NCBI GenBank assembly: GCA_035525785.1
Contig: DATLDQ010000149.1
Span: forward strand, 1-64,000
Reading direction: 5' to 3'
DNA from: CADEED01 sp035525785
Lineage (GTDB): Bacteria > Pseudomonadota > Gammaproteobacteria > Steroidobacterales > Steroidobacteraceae
Length of the DNA: 64,000 nt
Made by a program: the position numbers and the translations under genes. Below the pieces are notes generated by a model, which searched no databases, was not told the origin of the DNA, and was given only the letters and a program-made list of their open reading frames with translations. How positions within the stretch are numbered: the first letter of the stretch is position 1; each line of letters starts with the position of its first letter. Shown piece by piece: positions 44,266-55,221 of this stretch.

Positions 44266-45363
44266 GTGGTCGCGCGTTCGCGCATTCCCCGCGCCCTCTT
44301 CGATTACATCGACCGCGGCTCATATGACGAGCTCACCTGGAACCGCAATCGCGACGACCTGCGCGCGCTTCAGCTGCGCCAGCGTGTGATGATCGACGTG
44401 TCGCGGATCTCCGTCGGCACCACGGTATTGGGCGAACACTGGAACATGCCCGTGGCCCTCGCGCCCACGGGCCTCACCGGGTTCTTCCATCGCGATGGCG
44501 AGATCCACGCGGCGCGCGCCGCGCAGCGCGCCGGCGTGCCGTTCACGCTCAGCACCATGTCCATCTGCGCCATCGAAGACGTGCGCGCGGCCGTGGAAGG
44601 CACGTTCTGGTTCCAGCTCTACTTGATGCGCGACCGCGGTTTCAACGATGCGCTGATCGCACGCGCGCGCGAGGCCCGCTGCTCGGCACTCATGCTCACG
44701 CTCGATCTGCCGCTGCAGGCATTGCGCCGACGCGATCCGAAAAACGGGCTGTCGGTGCCGCTACGCCTCACCGCGCGCAATGCCTGGGAAATCTTCACGC
44801 GCCCGCGCTGGTTGTCAGGCGTGTTCCTGGGCAAGCGCCGCACGCTCGGCAATCTCGCCTCGTTCTTTCCCCGGGACGGCATCGGCGCGCTGTCCGAGTG
44901 GGTAGGCGGCCAGTTCAATCCGGCGATCACCTGGAAGGACATCGGCTGGGTGCGCGAGCGCTGGCCCGGCAAGCTCATCGTGAAAGGCGTGCTCGACGCC
45001 GAGGATGCGCGGCTGGCGGCCGCGGCCGGCATCGACGCCATCGTCGTTTCGAATCATGGCGGCCGTCAGCTCGACGGCGCGACGTCGACGATCGCAGCAC
45101 TGCCCCGCGTGGTCGACGCCGCGGCGCATCGTTGCGAAGTGCTCATGGATGGCGGCATCACCTCGGGCCAGGATGTGATCAAGGCCCTCGCCCTCGGCGC
45201 GCGCGCGTGTCTCATCGGCAAGGCATTTCTCTACGGCCTCGCGGCGGATGGCGAGCGGGGTGTGTCGCTGGCGCTGGAGATCATCCGCAAGGAACTGGAA
45301 ATCAGCATGGCGCTGACGGGCACGCTGGACGCGCGCCGCGTAAATGTTCGGACTCTTTTGTAG
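44266..45363 (+). CDS. lldD: FMN-dependent alpha-hydroxyacid dehydrogenase, probable L-lactate dehydrogenase
   Basis: A 365-residue flavoprotein that oxidises L-lactate or a similar L-2-hydroxyacid, probably passing electrons to the respiratory chain. Visible marks are FDYIDRGSYDELT at the N-terminus, MPVALAPTGLTGF, the catalytic His in VVSNHGGRQLDG, and the FMN-phosphate loop LMDGGITSGQDVIKALALGA with RACLIGK. Homology continues seven codons upstream (SIEDLR) of this GTG into the repeat, but there is no ATG, GTG or TTG there. GAGGA lies 7 nt before the GTG. It would consume the lactate made by the FAH hydrolase. Confidence 0.85.
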   Translation: MVARSRIPRALFDYIDRGSYDELTWNRNRDDLRALQLRQRVMIDVSRISVGTTVLGEHWNMPVALAPTGLTGFFHRDGEIHAARAAQRAGVPFTLSTMSICAIEDVRAAVEGTFWFQLYLMRDRGFNDALIARAREARCSALMLTLDLPLQALRRRDPKNGLSVPLRLTARNAWEIFTRPRWLSGVFLGKRRTLGNLASFFPRDGIGALSEWVGGQFNPAITWKDIGWVRERWPGKLIVKGVLDAEDARLAAAAGIDAIVVSNHGGRQLDGATSTIAALPRVVDAAAHRCEVLMDGGITSGQDVIKALALGARACLIGKAFLYGLAADGERGVSLALEIIRKELEISMALTGTLDARRVNVRTLL

Positions 45364-45400
45364 ATGCCGGCGGCGACGACCGATCCGGTCGCAAGGCCCG

Positions 45401-45730
45401 TCAGCCGGTGGCCGACAACAACCCGTCCACTTCTGAGATGCGCGCGATGGCGACCAACGAGGCCGGCAGGTTCTCGAGGGTGACCACGCGTGACTTGCGG
45501 CGTCCCCACGCGAGCCAGTCGAGCAGCACCGCGAGGCCCGCGCTGTCGGCACGGGTCACGCCAGCGCAATCGATGACGATGCGGTTGGCGCTCGAACCCT
45601 CGAGAACCAGTACACCCAGCTGACGCGCATCGCGGGCGCTCGCGAACGTGAGCTCGCCGGTCACGACGATTCGCCCCGGAGCGGACTCGCTGATGCCGAT
45701 GCGCCCGTTTTGACGCGCCTGATCGTTCAT
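45401..45730 (-). CDS. mlaB: STAS-domain protein MlaB
   Basis: A 109-residue STAS protein that stabilises the MlaFE ATPase complex on the cytoplasmic side. It shows GRIVVTGELTFASARD, the VIDCAGVTRADSAGLAVLLDWL core and the C-terminal LPASLVAIARISEVDGLL. It is last in the mlaFEDCB operon, 7 nt after mlaC, and convergent with the lldD-like gene. Confidence 0.9.
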   Translation of the reverse strand: MNDQARQNGRIGISESAPGRIVVTGELTFASARDARQLGVLVLEGSSANRIVIDCAGVTRADSAGLAVLLDWLAWGRRKSRVVTLENLPASLVAIARISEVDGLLSATG

Positions 45731-45737
45731 GCGCGTG

Positions 45738-46439
45738 TCAGGGCGCCGGCTTGCCGGCCTTCGCCGCGGACGCCTTGGCTTCGAGGCGCTGGATCACGGA
45801 GTCGAGACCCTTCTGCTGCACTTCCGCGCCGTAGTCCTCGCGATAGCTCTTCACGTAGCTGATGCCGTCGATGACCACGTCCCAGGCCTTCCACGCGCCA
45901 TTGGTCTTTCGCAGGCTGTAGTTCACGGCGACCTTGGTGCCGTTCGACCGCGTGATCTCCGTGCGCACCGTGGCTTTCTCGGTCGTGGCGTCGGTCTTGG
46001 TGGGGAAAACCTTCAGCCGGTTCGCCGTGAAGTCGACCATGGCATCGCCGTAGGTGTAGAGCAGTGAGTTGTAGAACGCATCGACGAAACGCTTGCGCTG
46101 GTCGGCCGAGGCGTTGCGCCAGTGCGGACCCAGCACGAGCTGCGCGGCATAAGCAGTGTCGAAGTTCGGGAGCAGCGTCTCACCGACCAGCTTGTACAGC
46201 CCCTCCGGATTCTTGCGCCACTCGGCGCGATGCTGGTCGATGCCGGCGAGCAGGAGGTTGGCCGAGCTCTCGATGAGCTGCGAAGGACCGCTGGTGTCCA
46301 CCGACGTGGGCGCCGCTTTGCCATTGGTGGTGGCTTCCGGCTTGGCGGTGGTTTGTGCAGCGGCGGCATGCGCACCCGCGGTGGCTAACAAACCTGCAAT
46401 GAACCCAGCCTGAACGAGTCGCTTCATCGACGTCATCAT
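45738..46439 (-). CDS. mlaC: Periplasmic phospholipid carrier MlaC
   Basis: MlaC shuttles lipids between MlaA at the outer membrane and MlaD at the inner membrane. The 233-residue protein has a signal peptide (1-28), then the domain with RAEWRKNPEGLYKLVGETLLPNFD, QRKRFVDAFYNSLLYTYGDAM and WKAWDVVIDGISYVKSYREDY. The Ala/Thr-rich stretch after the signal is non-conserved. It overlaps mlaD by 4 nt. Confidence 0.93.
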   Translation of the reverse strand: MMTSMKRLVQAGFIAGLLATAGAHAAAAQTTAKPEATTNGKAAPTSVDTSGPSQLIESSANLLLAGIDQHRAEWRKNPEGLYKLVGETLLPNFDTAYAAQLVLGPHWRNASADQRKRFVDAFYNSLLYTYGDAMVDFTANRLKVFPTKTDATTEKATVRTEITRSNGTKVAVNYSLRKTNGAWKAWDVVIDGISYVKSYREDYGAEVQQKGLDSVIQRLEAKASAAKAGKPAP

Positions 46440-46951
46440 TTCTGCTCCTGTGGCGCCTCGGCCTTGCCTTCTTCCTTGTCGGGTCCCTTGCTCGCCATGT
46501 TGGCGAAGAACTTGTTTACAAGGCTCTCGAGCACGATGGCCGATTGCGTGAACTCGATCTGACCACCCTGCTTGAGGAAGGTTTCCGAGCCGCCGGGACC
46601 GATGCCGACATACTTGCCACCCAACAAACCCGCCGTCTGGATGCTGGCGTCGCTGTCTTCCGGTATTTCGCTATATTGCTGGTCGATGCGAAGAAGCACC
46701 GCCGCCTTGTAGTCCTTGGGGTCGAATCTGATTGACTCGACGCGGCCGATGCGCACGCCGGCCATGGTCACCGGCGAACCCGGCTTGAGATCACCGATGT
46801 TGTCGAACTTGGCGGTCACCGAGTAACCCGCCTCGGGACTGCCGAGCTTGAGCGACGTGCCCGGCAGCTGGGTGGTCAGGAAGGCGAGCGCCGCGAAGCC
46901 GAGCAGCACGAAGAGTCCTGTACCAATTTCAAGCGAGCGAGAATTTTTCAT
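46436..46951 (-). CDS. mlaD: MCE-domain lipid-transport protein MlaD
   Basis: A 171-residue inner-membrane-anchored protein that forms the hexameric lipid channel on MlaFE. It has one N-terminal membrane helix (about 9-29) and an MCE domain with YSVTAKFDNIGDLKPGSPV, MAGVRIGRV and GLLGGKYVGIGPGG. The C-terminus is charged. It lies 29 nt after mlaE and overlaps mlaC. Confidence 0.95.
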   Translation of the reverse strand: MKNSRSLEIGTGLFVLLGFAALAFLTTQLPGTSLKLGSPEAGYSVTAKFDNIGDLKPGSPVTMAGVRIGRVESIRFDPKDYKAAVLLRIDQQYSEIPEDSDASIQTAGLLGGKYVGIGPGGSETFLKQGGQIEFTQSAIVLESLVNKFFANMASKGPDKEEGKAEAPQEQK

Positions 46952-46980
46952 ACTTTGCGTTCCGATTCGGGAATGGCGGT

Positions 46981-47751
46981 TCAGGACCGGGTCAGGAAGG
47001 CCGCGGTCAGCAGGTAGTTGAGCAGCAGCACCATCACCGAGGAGGTGACGACGGTGCGAGTCGTAGCCAGACCCACACCCTCCGGCGTGGGTTCACTCTG
47101 GTAGCCCTCGTAGACGGCGATCAGGCTGCAAGTGATGCCGAACACGATGCTCTTGACGATGCCTTCGTTGACGTCGTGCAGGTCCACCGCGTCCTGGGTC
47201 TGCGACCAGAAGGCGCCGACGTCCACGCCCATCTGCTGCACGCCGACGAGGTGGGCGCCAAACAAGCCGATGACACAGAACGTCGCGGCGAGAAGCGGCA
47301 TGGCGACTACGCCACCCAGGAAGCGCGGCGCGACCACGTGGCGCAGCGGATCGACCGCCATCATCTGCATGGCGGTGAGCTGCTCCGTGCTCTTCATGAG
47401 GCCGATCTCGGAGGTCAGGGACGTGCCGGCACGCCCGGCGAACAACAATGCCGTGAGCACGGGCCCGAGCACCTTGAGCATGCCCAACGCCGCGAGCACG
47501 CCCAGCGAGTCTTCGGAGCCGAAGCGCTGCAAAGTGTCGAAGCCCAGAAGGCCCAGCACCATGCCGACGAACAGGCCCGAGAGCATGACGATGACCAGCG
47601 AGCGTGCGCCGGCGTTGTAGATCTGCCGGACGATGAGCCCCGGCTTGCGGAAGGACGGCACCACGCGCGCGAGCACCTGCAGCAGGAACAGCGTCATCGC
47701 GCCGATGCGCCCCACCCAGACCATCGGCTTCGATTCCATGAGCGCGTTCAC
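46981..47751 (-). CDS. mlaE: Phospholipid ABC transporter permease MlaE
   Basis: A 256-residue inner-membrane permease with about five membrane segments. It shows the family motifs FVGMVLGLLGFDTLQRFG, ALLFAGRAGTSLTSEIGLMKSTEQ and LMAV-like MQMMAVDPLRHVVAPR. The GTG start at 47751 overlaps the mlaF stop (GTGA), so the two are coupled. Confidence 0.95.
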   Translation of the reverse strand: MNALMESKPMVWVGRIGAMTLFLLQVLARVVPSFRKPGLIVRQIYNAGARSLVIVMLSGLFVGMVLGLLGFDTLQRFGSEDSLGVLAALGMLKVLGPVLTALLFAGRAGTSLTSEIGLMKSTEQLTAMQMMAVDPLRHVVAPRFLGGVVAMPLLAATFCVIGLFGAHLVGVQQMGVDVGAFWSQTQDAVDLHDVNEGIVKSIVFGITCSLIAVYEGYQSEPTPEGVGLATTRTVVTSSVMVLLLNYLLTAAFLTRS

Positions 47752-48581
47752 GACGCGTCCCCCAGCAGGTCGGACGCGTAGTCCGGCGCCGGATAGTGGA
47801 ACGCCACCGGCCCGTCATCGAGGCCGCCCATGAATTGCTTCACCTCGGGCAGGTTGCTGCGGCTGAGCTCGTCAGGAGTGCCTGCCGCCACGACCTTGCC
47901 ACCCGACAGGAGGAAGCTTTCATGGGCGATGCTCGAGAGCTCCTGCACGTCGTGCGAGACGACGATGCTGGTGATGCCCAGGGCGTCGTTCATCTGCTTG
48001 ATCAACCGGCAGATGACCCCCATGGAGATGGGATCGAGACCCACGAAGGGCTCATCGTAGATCAGGATGTCCGGGTCCATGACGATGGCGCGCGCCAAAG
48101 CGACGCGGCGAGCCATGCCGCCTGACAGCTCGGCTGGCATGAGTCGCGAGGCCCCGCGCAGACCCACGGCGTGCAGTTTGGTGAGAACCAGCTGACGGAT
48201 CAGCGATTCGGGCAGCTTGGTATGCGCGCGCAGCGGGAAGGCCACGTTCTCGAACACGTCCTCGTCGGTGAGCAGTGCGCCGTTCTGGAAGAGCATGCCC
48301 ATGCGCCGCCGCAGCGCGAACAACTCGCGGCTCGACATGCGGGACACTTCCTCGCCCCACACCTTGACGCTGCCGCTGTCGGCCATCGCCTGCCCCGTGA
48401 TCAGGCGCAGCAACGTGGTCTTGCCGGTGCCCGAGGGGCCCATGAACGCGGTAATGCGCCCGCGGCGCGCGTTCAGGGTGAGGCCGTCGAAGATCTTGCG
48501 GCCGCCCACGGAGTAGTGGACATCGCGCACTTCGATGACGGCATCGCCGGCTTCCGCCGGCGGTGAATGGTTTGAACTCAA
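47748..48581 (-). CDS. mlaF: Phospholipid ABC transporter ATPase MlaF
   Basis: A 277-residue ABC ATPase that powers the Mla system. It has Walker A GPSGTGKTTLL, signature LSGGMARRVALARA, Walker B DILIYDEPFVGLDP and the switch His in VVSHDVQEL. The best start is a TTG at 48579-48581 giving LSSNHSPP; no ATG is available that keeps the first strand, and no clear ribosome site precedes it. It is first in the operon and divergent from sufR. Confidence 0.94.
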   Translation of the reverse strand: MSSNHSPPAEAGDAVIEVRDVHYSVGGRKIFDGLTLNARRGRITAFMGPSGTGKTTLLRLITGQAMADSGSVKVWGEEVSRMSSRELFALRRRMGMLFQNGALLTDEDVFENVAFPLRAHTKLPESLIRQLVLTKLHAVGLRGASRLMPAELSGGMARRVALARAIVMDPDILIYDEPFVGLDPISMGVICRLIKQMNDALGITSIVVSHDVQELSSIAHESFLLSGGKVVAAGTPDELSRSNLPEVKQFMGGLDDGPVAFHYPAPDYASDLLGDAS

Positions 48582-48651
48582 GCTCGTGTATCCACGCGCG
48601 ACCCGCGGTGTCAGAAGGCCGCGAAGAATAACAAAAGGACCCCTCCCCGGC

Positions 48652-48680
48652 TTACAGTCCGGTTTAATCCGTACTAAAAT
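48652..48680 (+). promoter_or_regulatory. Promoter of the suf operon
   Basis: TTACAG (48652-48657), a 17-nt spacer and TAAAAT (48675-48680) form a sigma-70-like promoter ending 8 nt before the sufR start, so a leaderless mRNA is expected. The AT-rich dyad TTTA-N8-TAAA spanning the -10 could be an Rrf2-type autoregulatory site. Confidence 0.55.
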
Positions 48681-48688
48681 GGTCCCAC

Positions 48689-49146
48689 ATGCTTCGCATC
48701 GGCAAACTCACTGATTACGCGACAGTAATACTGGCCACCCTCGCGGCCGATCGTTCGCGCCTGCTCAATGCCGGAACGCTCGCGGAACGCACCCGCATCG
48801 CCGCGCCTACGGTCAGCAAGCTGCTCAAGCAACTGCAACGAGCCGGCCTGGTCGTGTCCACCCGCGGCACGCGTGGCGGCTACCAGCTCGCGCGGGACCC
48901 GGAGGCCATCACCGCCGCCGCCATCCTGGATGCACTCGAGGGGCCGGTGGCGCTCACCCAATGCTCCGCCGGCAGCGGCCAGTGCGGCATCGAACACACC
49001 TGTTCGGTGGGTCGCACCTGGCAGCGCCTCAGCATGGCAATCCGCCGCTCACTGAATGAAATCACGCTGGCGCAGCTCGCCGGGCTCGACGACCGCGTCA
49101 TGCCCATCGAGCGCGAGCTCAGGTGGCGCGGCGCGAAGGTGACGAC

Positions 49147-49150
<4 letters not shown>
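48689..49150 (+). CDS. SUF system Rrf2-family Fe-S regulator
   Basis: A 153-residue transcription factor of the Rrf2/IscR type, of the kind found at the head of suf operons in Xanthomonas-like bacteria. The winged helix has LTDYATVILATLA and APTVSKLLKQLQRAGLV with RGTRGGYQLAR. Three Cys in CSAGSGQCGIEHTC should bind an Fe-S cluster. It probably senses cluster status and represses its own operon. It overlaps sufB by 4 nt. Confidence 0.93.
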
Positions 49151-50607
<1,457 letters not shown>

Positions 50608-50615
50608 GAACGAAG

Positions 50616-51374
<759 letters not shown>

Positions 51375-51382
51375 GTGACGTC

Positions 51383-52609
51383 ATGACCGCACTGCCGACC
51401 AATCGCGACGAAAACTGGCGCTACGCCAACCTGCGCCCTCTTGCCCGGGCGCGTGCCGACAATGCGCGCGCGGACAACACGCGCCCCGAACTTGGCCCCC
51501 ACGACTTGAATCTGCCGCGCAGCCTCGATGGCTTCGAACGCTGGGTTTTCTGCGATGGCCGGTTCGTGGCCGCAAATCCTTCGCCCGACTCGCGCGTGCA
51601 ACTGCTCGACGCGCGCAACGCCGGTGAGTCCTTCGCCGCGTTGCTCGATGCGGATCTCGCGGCAGCCGGCGTCGACTTCTCGCTGGCGCGCATCAACGCC
51701 GCACGCGGCGATCAAGTCGTGCAGATCGAAGTTGCCGACGACTCTCCGGCGTTGCAGCTCGAGCTCGTATTCGTGGCCACGGCACCGGCCGCAAGCGGCA
51801 CGTCTTATCCGCGCGCGCAGATCGTCGCGGGCAGGAACTCGCGTTTGACGGTCATCGAACGCCACCTCACGGCTGGCACCGGTGCGGCGGACGCGGACAC
51901 CGATTCCGTGATCAACGCCGCCTGCGACGTTTCATTGCGCCCGGGAGCCGTGCTCGAGCACATCCGCGTGCAGTGCGGCGGAGCCCGGACGTCCCATTTC
52001 GACACGCTGATCGCCAACGTCGGCGAAAACGCCACCTACCGCCTCCGCACCACCACGCTCGGCGGCCTCACGTCGCGCACCACCGCGTTCATCAAGCTCG
52101 CCGGCCGCGGCGCGCGATGCGAGTTCGGCGCGGCGATCGTGGCGAACGGCACCCAGACGCACGACATGTTCGTCGAGATCGATCACGCGGCGCCGGAGAC
52201 TTCCACGCGCGAAATCTTCCGTGGCATCGCCAACGACCGCGGCAAGCTCGCATTCAACGGCAAGATGATCGTGCGCGAGAACGCGCACGGCGCCGACTCC
52301 GACCAGTCGCTCAGGTCGCTGCTCACGGGCGCGGGCGCCGAAGCCGCGGCGCGCCCGCAGCTCGAGATCTACACCGACAAGGTTCGCGCCAAACACGGCG
52401 CGACCACCGGCAAGCTCGACGAACAGATGCTGTTCTACCTGTTGTCGCGCGGCATCGATCGTCCGCAAGCGCAGGCGCTGCTGCAATGGGCCTTCATCGA
52501 AGATGCGGTCTCGCTCGTGCCGGTGCCAGCGCTGCGCCAGGAGATCGAGCAGCTCATCGCCGCGCGGCTGAACTCGGTCAACTCGCTCGGACTCGTGGAC
52601 CTGCCATGA
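51383..52609 (+). CDS. sufD: Fe-S assembly protein SufD
   Basis: A 408-residue SufBD-core protein. The N-terminal helical region starts TNRDENWRYANLRPL; the C-terminal core has FIKLAGRGARCEFGAAIVANG, LAFNGKMIVRENAHGADSDQSLRSLL and KHGATTGKLDEQMLFYLLSRGI, where the conserved His for the cluster site sits. It overlaps sufS by 4 nt (ATGA). Confidence 0.95.
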   Translation: MTALPTNRDENWRYANLRPLARARADNARADNTRPELGPHDLNLPRSLDGFERWVFCDGRFVAANPSPDSRVQLLDARNAGESFAALLDADLAAAGVDFSLARINAARGDQVVQIEVADDSPALQLELVFVATAPAASGTSYPRAQIVAGRNSRLTVIERHLTAGTGAADADTDSVINAACDVSLRPGAVLEHIRVQCGGARTSHFDTLIANVGENATYRLRTTTLGGLTSRTTAFIKLAGRGARCEFGAAIVANGTQTHDMFVEIDHAAPETSTREIFRGIANDRGKLAFNGKMIVRENAHGADSDQSLRSLLTGAGAEAAARPQLEIYTDKVRAKHGATTGKLDEQMLFYLLSRGIDRPQAQALLQWAFIEDAVSLVPVPALRQEIEQLIAARLNSVNSLGLVDLP

Positions 52610-53862
52610 ACGCCACCCCCGAACGGCTTGCCGGCGATGCGGCCGACTACGACGTCGAACGCATTCGCCGTGACTTTCCGATCCTCTCGCGCCAGGTGCA
52701 CGGCAAGCCGCTCGTGTTCCTCGACAGCGCCGCATCGTCGCAACGTCCGGCGAGCGTGCTCCAGGCCGTCGATGAGTACGAGCGCCTGCACCACGCGAAT
52801 GTGCACCGGGGCGTGCACCTGCTGAGCCAGGAAGCCACCGACCTCTTCGAAAAGGCGCGCGAACGCGTGCGCGCCTTCGTGAATGCACGATCCACGCGCG
52901 AAGTCATCTTCACGCGCGGCACCACGGAGGGCATCAACCTCGTGGCGCAGTCCTATGCGCGTTCGCGCCTCGTGCGCGGCGACGAGATCCTGCTGACCGC
53001 GCTCGAGCACCACGCGAATATCGTTCCCTGGCAGCTGGTAGCCGAGCAGACCGGCGCCGTGGTCCGGGCCGTTCCCATGGATCGCCGCGGGGTGGTCAGT
53101 CTCGACGCCGTCGCTGGAAGCCTGAACGAGCGCACACGCATCGTGGCCTGCGCGCACGTGTCCAACGCACTGGGAACGGTGCTGCCCGTGCGCGAGATCA
53201 CGCGGCTTGCCCATGCTCGCGGCGCGGTGGTTCTCATCGACGGGGCGCAGGCGGTTCCGCACCAGCGCGTGGACCTGCAGGCCCTCGACTGCGACTTCTA
53301 TGCTTTCTCCGCGCACAAGATGTACGGGCCAACCGGCATCGGCGCGCTCATCGGCCGCGAGTCGCTGCTCGACGCGATGCCGCCGTGGCAAGGCGGCGGC
53401 GACATGATCCTCACGGTGTCCTTCGAGAAGACTACGTTCAACACGCTGCCCTTCAAGTTCGAAGCGGGCACGCCCAACATCTCGGGAGCGGTCGGCATGG
53501 CCGCTGCCGTCGATTACATCGAGTCCCTCGGCATCGAACGCATCCATGCGCACGAGCAACGGTTGCTGGCCTCGGCCACCGCGAAGCTGCAGCGCGTGCC
53601 GGGGCTCGAGATCATCGGCACCGCACCGGACAAGGCTTCGGTGATCTCGTTCACGGTGGACGGCATCCATCCGCACGATCTCGGCACCATCCTCGACGCT
53701 GAAGGCGTGGCGGTGCGCACCGGGCATCACTGTGCGATGCCGGTCATGGAGTACTTCGACGTGCCCGCCACCGCGCGCGCGTCTTTCGCCTGTTATTCGC
53801 GCGAAGCCGATGTCGACGCGCTCGTGGGTGCGCTCCACAAGGCGCGCGAGGTATTTTCGTGA
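52606..53862 (+). CDS. sufS: Cysteine desulfurase SufS
   Basis: A PLP enzyme that takes sulfur from cysteine for Fe-S assembly. The 418-residue protein has the Schiff-base Lys238 in AFSAHKMYGPTGIG and the persulfide Cys376 in RTGHHCAMP, in the class II context. LDSAASSQRP and TRGTTEGINLVA are typical. No sufE is present; SufU in the next gene is its likely sulfur acceptor. Confidence 0.96.
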   Translation: MNATPERLAGDAADYDVERIRRDFPILSRQVHGKPLVFLDSAASSQRPASVLQAVDEYERLHHANVHRGVHLLSQEATDLFEKARERVRAFVNARSTREVIFTRGTTEGINLVAQSYARSRLVRGDEILLTALEHHANIVPWQLVAEQTGAVVRAVPMDRRGVVSLDAVAGSLNERTRIVACAHVSNALGTVLPVREITRLAHARGAVVLIDGAQAVPHQRVDLQALDCDFYAFSAHKMYGPTGIGALIGRESLLDAMPPWQGGGDMILTVSFEKTTFNTLPFKFEAGTPNISGAVGMAAAVDYIESLGIERIHAHEQRLLASATAKLQRVPGLEIIGTAPDKASVISFTVDGIHPHDLGTILDAEGVAVRTGHHCAMPVMEYFDVPATARASFACYSREADVDALVGALHKAREVFS

Positions 53863-53875
53863 TGGAGCGGGGCTG

Positions 53876-54319
53876 ATGGATCTCAAGGATCTCTATCGCG
53901 AGGTCATCCTCGATCACAACAAGAGCCCGCGCCAGTTCGGCCGGTTGGAGCCTGCCGACGGTTCGGCCGATGGCCACAACCCGCTATGTGGCGATCGCCT
54001 GCACGTCACGCTGCGTCTCGATGGCGATCGAGTGTCCGATCTCAGGTTCGAAGGCAAGGGCTGCGCCATTTCGGTGGCCTCGGCGTCGCTCATGTGCGAA
54101 GCCGTCAAGGGCAGCACCCGCGGCGAGATCGCCCACCTCTTCGGCGAAATCCACGAGGTGCTGACGCATCACGATGCGCCGGTGCCCGAGACTCTCGGCA
54201 AACTGGCCGCACTCTCGGGCGTGCGGGAGTTCCCGGTGCGCGTGAAATGCGCCAGCCTCGCGTGGCACACGCTGAATGCGGCGCTGGCCCGCAGCGACGC
54301 GACGGTGAAGACCGAATGA
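53876..54319 (+). CDS. sufU: Zinc-dependent sulfurtransferase SufU
   Basis: A 147-residue IscU-like protein. It has the three Cys and Asp for zinc in NPLCGDRLHV, GKGCAISVASASLMC and FPVRVKCASLAW, plus the 18-21 residue insertion before the last Cys that marks SufU rather than IscU. It should receive sulfur from SufS and pass it to SufBCD. The ATG at 53876 starts MDLKDLYREVIL, the usual N-terminus; another ATG 15 nt earlier is less good. Confidence 0.93.
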   Translation: MDLKDLYREVILDHNKSPRQFGRLEPADGSADGHNPLCGDRLHVTLRLDGDRVSDLRFEGKGCAISVASASLMCEAVKGSTRGEIAHLFGEIHEVLTHHDAPVPETLGKLAALSGVREFPVRVKCASLAWHTLNAALARSDATVKTE

Positions 54320-54867
54320 GGACGCACGACAACGAACCTTTCGTCCTGAGCCGTGACGTGAAGGCCGTCATGGTGCCGGCCGGTATCGAAATAGAGCTCA
54401 AGTCCGGACAGTCCGGCTTCATCACGCAGGCGCTCGGCGGCAGCTTCACGTTGTACATGGAAGGCAACCTGTTCCGCCTCGCTGGCACCGACGCGGACGC
54501 CATCGGCAAGGACGTGGTCAAGGCGCCGGAGCTTCCGCCGAACGCGACCGGAGACGACGTGCTGGCCGCTGCCTGGGATCAGCTGCGCACCTGCTTCGAC
54601 CCCGAGATCCCGATCAACATCGTCGACCTCGGGCTGATCTACGAGTGCACGGTGAGCGCCGAGCCCTCTGGACAGCGTGTCATCCAGGTGCGGCTCACGC
54701 TCACGGCACCGGGTTGCGGCATGGGCGACGTGCTGGTGCAGGATATCCGTCAGAAGCTCGAGGTCATCCCCACGGTAGCCCACGCCGACGTCGAGCTGGT
54801 GTTCGACCCGCCGTGGAACCAGGCGATGATGTCCGAGGCCGCGCGCCTGCAGACCGGAATGTTCTGA
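54316..54867 (+). CDS. sufT: Fe-S maturation factor SufT (DUF59/MIP18 family)
   Basis: A 183-residue protein. The C-terminal half is a DUF59 domain with AAWDQLRTCFDPEIPINIVDLGLIY and LTAPGCGMGDVL; the N-terminal part is typical for the putative SufT type with SRDVKAVMVPAGIEIEL. It is thought to help Fe-S maturation under high demand. It overlaps sufU by 4 nt (ATGA), so it belongs to the operon. Confidence 0.92.
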   Translation: MRTHDNEPFVLSRDVKAVMVPAGIEIELKSGQSGFITQALGGSFTLYMEGNLFRLAGTDADAIGKDVVKAPELPPNATGDDVLAAAWDQLRTCFDPEIPINIVDLGLIYECTVSAEPSGQRVIQVRLTLTAPGCGMGDVLVQDIRQKLEVIPTVAHADVELVFDPPWNQAMMSEAARLQTGMF

Positions 54868-54886
54868 GGTTTTTCCCTAGCCACTT

Positions 54887-55195
54887 ATGTCCGACTGGGT
54901 CGATATCGGCAGCGCGGATGAGCTCGAATCCACTTCACGGTTGGAAGGGGACGTCGACGGCTTCAGGGTGCGGGTGGCGCGCGTAAGTGGCACGCTGTAC
55001 GCCTTTGAAGACCGATGCACCCATGACGACTCCCCTTTCGACGACGCGCCCATCGAAGGCTGCGAAATCATCTGCCCCCGCCACGGCGCGCGCTTCTCCC
55101 TGCAGTCCGGCGAGGCTCTTTCGCCGCCGGCTTACGAGCCGCTGCGGATTTTCGCGGCCCGCGAAGTCGCTGGCCGTATCCAGGTTCGCGCCTGA
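54887..55195 (+). CDS. Rieske-type ferredoxin
   Basis: A 102-residue small Rieske protein. The 2Fe-2S ligands are in the two motifs CTHDDSPF and CPRHGARF. Single-domain Rieske ferredoxins commonly end suf operons. It may carry electrons for cluster assembly or simply be a client. It is 19 nt after sufT and has no membrane anchor. Confidence 0.93.
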   Translation: MSDWVDIGSADELESTSRLEGDVDGFRVRVARVSGTLYAFEDRCTHDDSPFDDAPIEGCEIICPRHGARFSLQSGEALSPPAYEPLRIFAAREVAGRIQVRA

Positions 55196-55221
55196 AAAAA
55201 TGCAACCCGCGGCGATGAATC

